A stretch of 10,089 nucleotides of DNA. Source: an uncultured Clostridia bacterium (GTDB lineage Bacteria; Bacillota; Clostridia; Oscillospirales; CAG-272). Within the stretch, counting starts at the first letter, position 1, and each line of letters begins with the position of its first letter. Made by a program: the position numbers and the translations under genes. The stretch is from contig CAJGEA010000055.1 of the NCBI GenBank assembly GCA_904502015.1, forward strand, positions 1-10,089, in the 5' to 3' direction. Below, piece after piece: positions 7,103 to 10,089 of this stretch. The notes under the pieces are model-generated. The model did no database searches, was not told the DNA's origin, and saw only the letters and a list, made by a program, of their open reading frames with translations.

Positions 7103-7396
7103 TCACGCAGCGGGTGCCTCCCCGACCGTGTCCTCGCCATCCTCGGTTCCCTCACCCGCGTCGGTAGCGGGCTCCTCTGCGGAGGAGTCCACGGTTCCCT
7201 CTTCGGTTGCGGCAGGCTCGGTAACCTGCGGCGGCTGTTCGGTGTTTTGCAGATGGGTACCCGCTACGTAGAGCCACACGAGAATGGCCGCCGCCAGACA
7301 AACGAACAACGCACTCGGATCAAACTCCACCCGTTCACGGCGGATCTCCACCTTGCGGGAATATTTATTTTTTTTGAAAAAACGATATTTCGCCAT
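7103..7396 (-). CDS. Small single-pass membrane protein, CdaR/YbbR anchor-like
   Basis: 97 residues. An N-terminal cytoplasmic basic part (1-25, rich in Lys/Arg) precedes one membrane helix at about 29-46, which ends in ILVWLYVAG. A 51-residue tail follows, rich in Glu, Asp, Thr, Ala and Pro and with no Lys or Arg. The positive-inside rule puts the acidic tail outside the cell. It sits 54 bases downstream of cdaA, where Firmicutes usually encode CdaR, a YbbR-domain protein that binds and regulates CdaA. The helix with its WLYV end resembles the N-terminal anchor of CdaR proteins, but no YbbR domain follows and the 145-base gap downstream has no room for one. A reduced CdaR-like partner is inference; it could be an unrelated membrane peptide. 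The ribosome binding site is weak: AGGG 10 nt before the ATG, or AAAGGA 17 nt before it. Codon use looks normal for the window. Confidence 0.75.
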   Translation of the reverse strand: MAKYRFFKKNKYSRKVEIRRERVEFDPSALFVCLAAAILVWLYVAGTHLQNTEQPPQVTEPAATEEGTVDSSAEEPATDAGEGTEDGEDTVGEAPAA

Positions 7397-7428
7397 GCTG
7401 TTTCAGCCCTATATCCTTTCCGTCTTTC

Positions 7429-7450
7429 GCCGCGGATTACGCGCCGCGGC
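7429..7450. repeat. Stem-loop between cdaA and the small membrane protein gene
   Basis: GCCGCGG (7429-7435) pairs with CCGCGGC (7444-7450) around an 8-nt loop. The stem starts right at the cdaA stop codon (7453-7451). On the minus strand it is followed by GAAAGACGG, not by T. It is therefore more likely an mRNA-processing or 3'-protecting stem inside a two-gene transcript than a terminator. Confidence 0.5.
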
Positions 7451-8647
7451 TCATGCTTCCTCTGTGGAATCACTGTTGCTCTCCGCGGCGGTTTCCGACT
7501 TCGTTTTAGGAATGGTCACGGGAGTATCCGCTTCGGGGGCAGGTGTGGGAATCACGTCAACGCGGCGGTCACGCTCGTCAATCCCTGCGGATTCCGTCGC
7601 GCCGATCGTTGAAGATTCTGCCGTTTTGGAGGTTTTCGGGGTTTTCGAAGGCTTCGCACCCTTGGCGGACTTCGATGCTTTAGCCGATTTTCCACTCTTG
7701 GCCTTTTTACCGTTCCCCGCCGCATCCTTGAGGGAGTACCGCTTACCCTCACGTTCGCTCTTTTCCAGCGACACACCCGTGAGCAGAAGGAACAGATCTT
7801 GCCGCAGAGAATTCTGAATGAGTTTCAGCGATTCCTCATTGCGCAAATCGGCAGCGTTTCGGTTGTAATCACGCTTGAGAAATCCCGAATTGGCCACAGA
7901 AATAATATGCTTTTCCTCGGACACCACGACGACCACGCAGTCACTCACCTCAGACACACCAATGGCGGCACGATGGCGCGTACCCATACCGCGAGCCACG
8001 TCCTCGTTGGTGGTCAGGGGAAGCTTACAGCCCGCCGCCACCACGCGATTGTTACGGATCAGTACCGCGCCGTCGTGCATGGGAGAGCGGTTCACGAAAA
8101 TATTGGCCAAAAGGCTGGAGGACACCTGCGCGTCCAGCATATGCGCCTTGGTGGCATATTCGCCGAGAGGGGTCGAGCATTCGATGACGATGAGAGCGCC
8201 ATCCTCCTCAGACTGGGCAATCTGGCACACCGCCTCTACCACCTCGCTGATGGTGTGAATGAGGGTAGATCGATCCTGATCGTTGCCACCCAGCAAAAAG
8301 CCGAAAGGGGACGATCCCAGTTTTTCCAGCGCATCGCGGATCTCGGGCTGGAAAATCACGGCGAGAAGCACGATACCGAAGGGCGCAATGCCCGACAAGA
8401 GCTGGTATACCGCGCGAAATTGAAAAATGTCGCTCAGCGCGTAGAAGGCGAGAATGAACACCAGTCCCATCGCCAGCTTGGCGGCTCGGCGTCCTTTAAC
8501 AAACATATAAATGCCGTACAGAATCGCGGTCAGAATGAGAATATCCAGCGCATCAGAAACGCTGAAATTCCGAATCGGCTCCAGTATGTATTTCTTACCA
8601 AAATCCATGAGGCCCTCGCCAATTCGGGTTGCCATCATGCACCCCAT
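7451..8647 (-). CDS. cdaA: CdaA-type diadenylate cyclase with Lys/Ser-rich C-terminal tail
   Basis: Membrane enzyme that condenses two ATP into cyclic di-AMP, which controls potassium and osmolyte uptake and cell-wall homeostasis. Three membrane segments are seen at about 36-50, 55-72 and 85-99 of the 398-residue product. The cytoplasmic DAC domain (about 100-260) follows, with the catalytic motifs DGA at 192-194 (in MHDGAVL) and RHR at 224-226 (in GTRHRAAIG). CdaA proteins are usually about 270-280 residues. Here roughly 100 extra residues follow (298-398): a Lys/Ser/Ala-rich stretch (311-342), then an acidic and Ser/Thr-rich end. The ATG at 8647 has AGGCGG with 7 nt spacing. An ATG at 8608 (start MDFGKKY, GAGG upstream) fits the family length at the N-terminus equally well, and a TTG at 8698 is open but less likely. 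A promoter lies upstream. The gene order cdaA then small membrane protein replaces the usual cdaA-cdaR-glmM. Also called dacA. Confidence 0.95.
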   Translation of the reverse strand: MGCMMATRIGEGLMDFGKKYILEPIRNFSVSDALDILILTAILYGIYMFVKGRRAAKLAMGLVFILAFYALSDIFQFRAVYQLLSGIAPFGIVLLAVIFQPEIRDALEKLGSSPFGFLLGGNDQDRSTLIHTISEVVEAVCQIAQSEEDGALIVIECSTPLGEYATKAHMLDAQVSSSLLANIFVNRSPMHDGAVLIRNNRVVAAGCKLPLTTNEDVARGMGTRHRAAIGVSEVSDCVVVVVSEEKHIISVANSGFLKRDYNRNAADLRNEESLKLIQNSLRQDLFLLLTGVSLEKSEREGKRYSLKDAAGNGKKAKSGKSAKASKSAKGAKPSKTPKTSKTAESSTIGATESAGIDERDRRVDVIPTPAPEADTPVTIPKTKSETAAESNSDSTEEA

Positions 8648-8728
8648 AAGTCCACCGCCTTTCACTACCGATCGCAGCACCGGATACGCGACCGTCAAAA
8701 AAGTTTATATTGATTTATTATACCATAT

Positions 8729-8757
8729 ATAATATCCAATTACAATACCCTTGTCAA
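8729..8757 (-). promoter_or_regulatory. Sigma-A type promoter of cdaA
   Basis: On the minus strand TTGACA (8757-8752) is separated by 17 nt from TATTAT (8734-8729). This is a perfect -35, one mismatch in the -10, and optimal spacing, in a strikingly AT-rich patch of an otherwise GC-rich window. Transcription would begin near 8722, giving a leader of about 75 nt before the ATG at 8647. A second TATAAT lies at 8722-8717, but it is 29 nt from the -35 and does not fit it. Confidence 0.8.
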
Positions 8758-8798
8758 AATTCAAAAAAATGTTACAATCGCACGCTGCTTTTCGTCCC

Positions 8799-8822
8799 AA
8801 AACGGGGGTGAAATCACCCCCG
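8799..8822 (-). terminator. Intrinsic terminator overlapping the deacetylase stop codon
   Basis: On the minus strand CGGGGGTGA (8822-8814) pairs perfectly with TCACCCCCG (8811-8803) around two bases, in practice an 8-bp stem with a 4-nt loop. TTTT (8802-8799) follows. The first arm contains the TGA stop codon (8816-8814) of the deacetylase gene. The stem is very strong, the T run short. It separates the deacetylase pair from the cdaA promoter 40 bases further on. Between the two lies AT-rich sequence with no other feature. Confidence 0.7.
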
Positions 8823-9692
8823 CTTACCCCCTGTTTCGTCACCATCGGACACTCGGACACCGCTCTCGTCGCCGTCAATCAATTCACCCACCGTCACGAG
8901 ACGGTAACCCCGCTCAATGAGCGCGGGTATGACCAACCGCAGAGCCTCGGGCGTGGGGCTGTTATGCCCGATAAAATCATGCATGAGAATGATGTCCCCC
9001 GCCTCCACCTCGTCCAGAATATGCTGCGCGATGGCGGCGGGCGGCGTATGCGCCCAATCCAAGGTGTCAATATCCCACAGAACGATGCGGTAGTCCAGCT
9101 CGGCCGCCGCCTGCCGCAGACCGTCGTTCATACACCCCTCGGGTGGACGGACGAAGCGAGGACGGTACTCGGCCACCGAAGATATAGCGTCCTCGCAGGC
9201 CAGAATCTCCTCGCGGATCTCGTCCGCCGTCATTTTCCGCAGGCGGTGGTGAGAAAAGGTGTGGTTGCCAATCTCGTGCCCCGCCTCCAGCACGGCGGTA
9301 GCGGCATCGGGGTAGTAGCCCACGTTCTCCCCAACCATGAAAAACGTAGCGCGGACCCCGTACTCGGCAAGAATGGAAAGGATCTCGGGCGTGTAGCGCG
9401 GATGGGGGCCGTCGTCAAAGCTGAGCGCAATCTCCATGCGATCGTTTTTCCTGCTGTGATATACGATTTCCTCACGGCCGCCTCCCTCGGCGGCACACGC
9501 CTGATCCTCGCCGTCCACCGCCGATTGCATCACAACCGATACCCCTTCATTTGCGGACGTACGCCCCCACAGCCACAGAGCCGTGGCAACCAAGGCGAGC
9601 AGGATTACAGCGCCGATCACCCACGCGGCCCGCCGTATCCGTCCGCCGCCGAGCGACTCACATCCGCCCATCGAACGATTGCCCCTTGCCAT
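8814..9692 (-). CDS. Membrane-anchored polysaccharide deacetylase (NodB domain)
   Basis: Predicted carbohydrate esterase family 4 enzyme removing N-acetyl groups from cell-wall glycans outside the membrane, most likely peptidoglycan GlcNAc or a related polymer. The 292 residues comprise a short basic N-terminus, one membrane segment at about 23-42, a linker (43-85), the NodB homology domain (about 86-272) and an acidic tail. All five NodB motifs are present: SFDDGP 91-96, NHTFSH 143-148 (metal-binding His), RPPEG 182-186, DIDTLDW 207-213, and LMH 236-238. The catalytic Asp is in motif 1. The frame is open back to a GTG at 9710, which overlaps the upstream stop. The ATG at 9692 is chosen because AAGGAGG (9704-9698) lies 5 nt before it. 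It follows a second deacetylase gene by 10 bases, so the two are an operon. The exact substrate cannot be read from the sequence. Confidence 0.92.
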   Translation of the reverse strand: MARGNRSMGGCESLGGGRIRRAAWVIGAVILLALVATALWLWGRTSANEGVSVVMQSAVDGEDQACAAEGGGREEIVYHSRKNDRMEIALSFDDGPHPRYTPEILSILAEYGVRATFFMVGENVGYYPDAATAVLEAGHEIGNHTFSHHRLRKMTADEIREEILACEDAISSVAEYRPRFVRPPEGCMNDGLRQAAAELDYRIVLWDIDTLDWAHTPPAAIAQHILDEVEAGDIILMHDFIGHNSPTPEALRLVIPALIERGYRLVTVGELIDGDESGVRVSDGDETGGKRG

Positions 9693-9697
9693 ACCTG

Positions 9698-9704
9698 CCT
9701 CCTT
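9698..9704 (-). promoter_or_regulatory. Ribosome binding site that sets the deacetylase start
   Basis: AAGGAGG on the minus strand overlaps the TAA stop codon (9705-9703) of the upstream gene and sits 5 nt before the ATG at 9692. This argues against the GTG at 9710 as start and suggests coupled translation of the two deacetylases. Confidence 0.8.
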
Positions 9705-10089
9705 ACTCACCGCGCGCCAAATCGCCCGCTCGCTTCCCTACCAGGTCATCCAGCGTACCGAAGCGATACCCCTGCGACTTCAGCTCACGAAGCACGTCAC
9801 CGAGGATGGTGGCGTTGGTCGCCGAGGTGGGGTGAAGCAGGATCACCGCGCCGTTGTGGACGTTGTCCAGAATCTTCTTTTTTGCGGCCTCGGGGGCGGG
9901 CTGCTTGCCGTTATCCCAATCGGCATAGGCAAAGCTCCAGAAAATGGTCTTGTACCCAAGATCCTTTGCCCGGCAAAGCATTTCCTTGTCAAACTTTCCC
10001 TCCGGCGGGCGAAAATATTTCGCCATCTCCACTCCCGTGCAGTCGCGGCAAGCATCCTCCATGCGCCCCAATTCGGCGGAGAATTCCTC
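9703..10089 (-). CDS. PdaA-like peptidoglycan N-acetylmuramic acid deacetylase, 3' part
   Basis: Only the last 128 residues are in the window; the reading frame is open to the window edge, so the 5' part, including the SFDDG and His motifs, lies beyond it. The visible part resembles the C-terminal half of PdaA, the family that deacetylates muramic acid in peptidoglycan and makes the precursor of the delta-lactam of spore cortex. Markers: KYFRPPEGKF (NodB motif 3), FWSFAYADWDN (motif 4), ILLHPTSATNA (motif 5, with the LLH and TSxTNA form typical of PdaA-like proteins), and a closing GYRFGTLDDLVG. A TTG at 10071 should not be taken as the start, since homology continues upstream of it. In sporulating Firmicutes PdaA acts in the forespore cortex; whether this organism sporulates cannot be told here. 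The downstream deacetylase starts 10 bases later. PdaA identity rests on motif similarity from memory. Confidence 0.88.
   Translation of the reverse strand, partial: EEFSAELGRMEDACRDCTGVEMAKYFRPPEGKFDKEMLCRAKDLGYKTIFWSFAYADWDNGKQPAPEAAKKKILDNVHNGAVILLHPTSATNATILGDVLRELKSQGYRFGTLDDLVGKRAGDLARGE

Noticed and set aside
8648..8728. c-di-AMP (ydaO-type) riboswitch in the cdaA leader
   Set aside because: The leader of about 75 nt is too short for that riboswitch and none of its conserved blocks was recognised.

Overview
This window comes from a GC-rich (about 60%) bacterial chromosome. Its gene content and gene order point to an anaerobic, Gram-positive Clostridia-type Firmicute, probably a gut member of the Oscillospiraceae/Ruminococcaceae sort. 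The reasons are the recJ-rel-dtd order, a CdaA-type diadenylate cyclase, a COG2509-type flavoprotein, PdaA/NodB-type deacetylases, strong AAGGAGG ribosome binding sites, and gaps packed with palindromes. The exact taxon is inference. All seven genes lie on the minus strand, so transcription runs from high to low coordinates. No tRNA, rRNA, CRISPR array, insertion sequence or phage gene was seen.

Layout in transcription order: (1) 10089-8814 holds the 3' part of a PdaA-like peptidoglycan deacetylase, then a membrane-anchored NodB-type polysaccharide deacetylase. The pair ends in a hairpin-plus-T terminator that overlaps the last stop codon. (2) 8757-8729 is a near-consensus sigma-A promoter (TTGACA, 17 nt, TATTAT). 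It drives cdaA, which has an unusual Lys/Ser-rich C-terminal tail, and then a 97-residue single-pass membrane protein that looks like a CdaR cut down to its membrane anchor. (3) 6957-5308 encodes a COG2509-type FAD-dependent dehydrogenase, with palindrome-rich gaps on both sides. (4) 5033-46 is a recJ-rel-dtd cluster: a single-strand DNA exonuclease, a bifunctional (p)ppGpp synthetase/hydrolase and a D-aminoacyl-tRNA deacylase. It ends in an intrinsic terminator.

The genes are largely housekeeping and stress-signalling. Two nucleotide second-messenger enzymes (c-di-AMP and (p)ppGpp) sit near cell-wall modification and DNA repair genes. There is no clear mobile island. The points most worth a second look are the reduced CdaR-like partner of CdaA, the lysine-rich CdaA tail, and a 74-nt intergenic element that folds on paper into a perfect three-armed cloverleaf. 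Every gap is shorter than 300 bases; the largest (5034-5307) consists mostly of inverted repeats.
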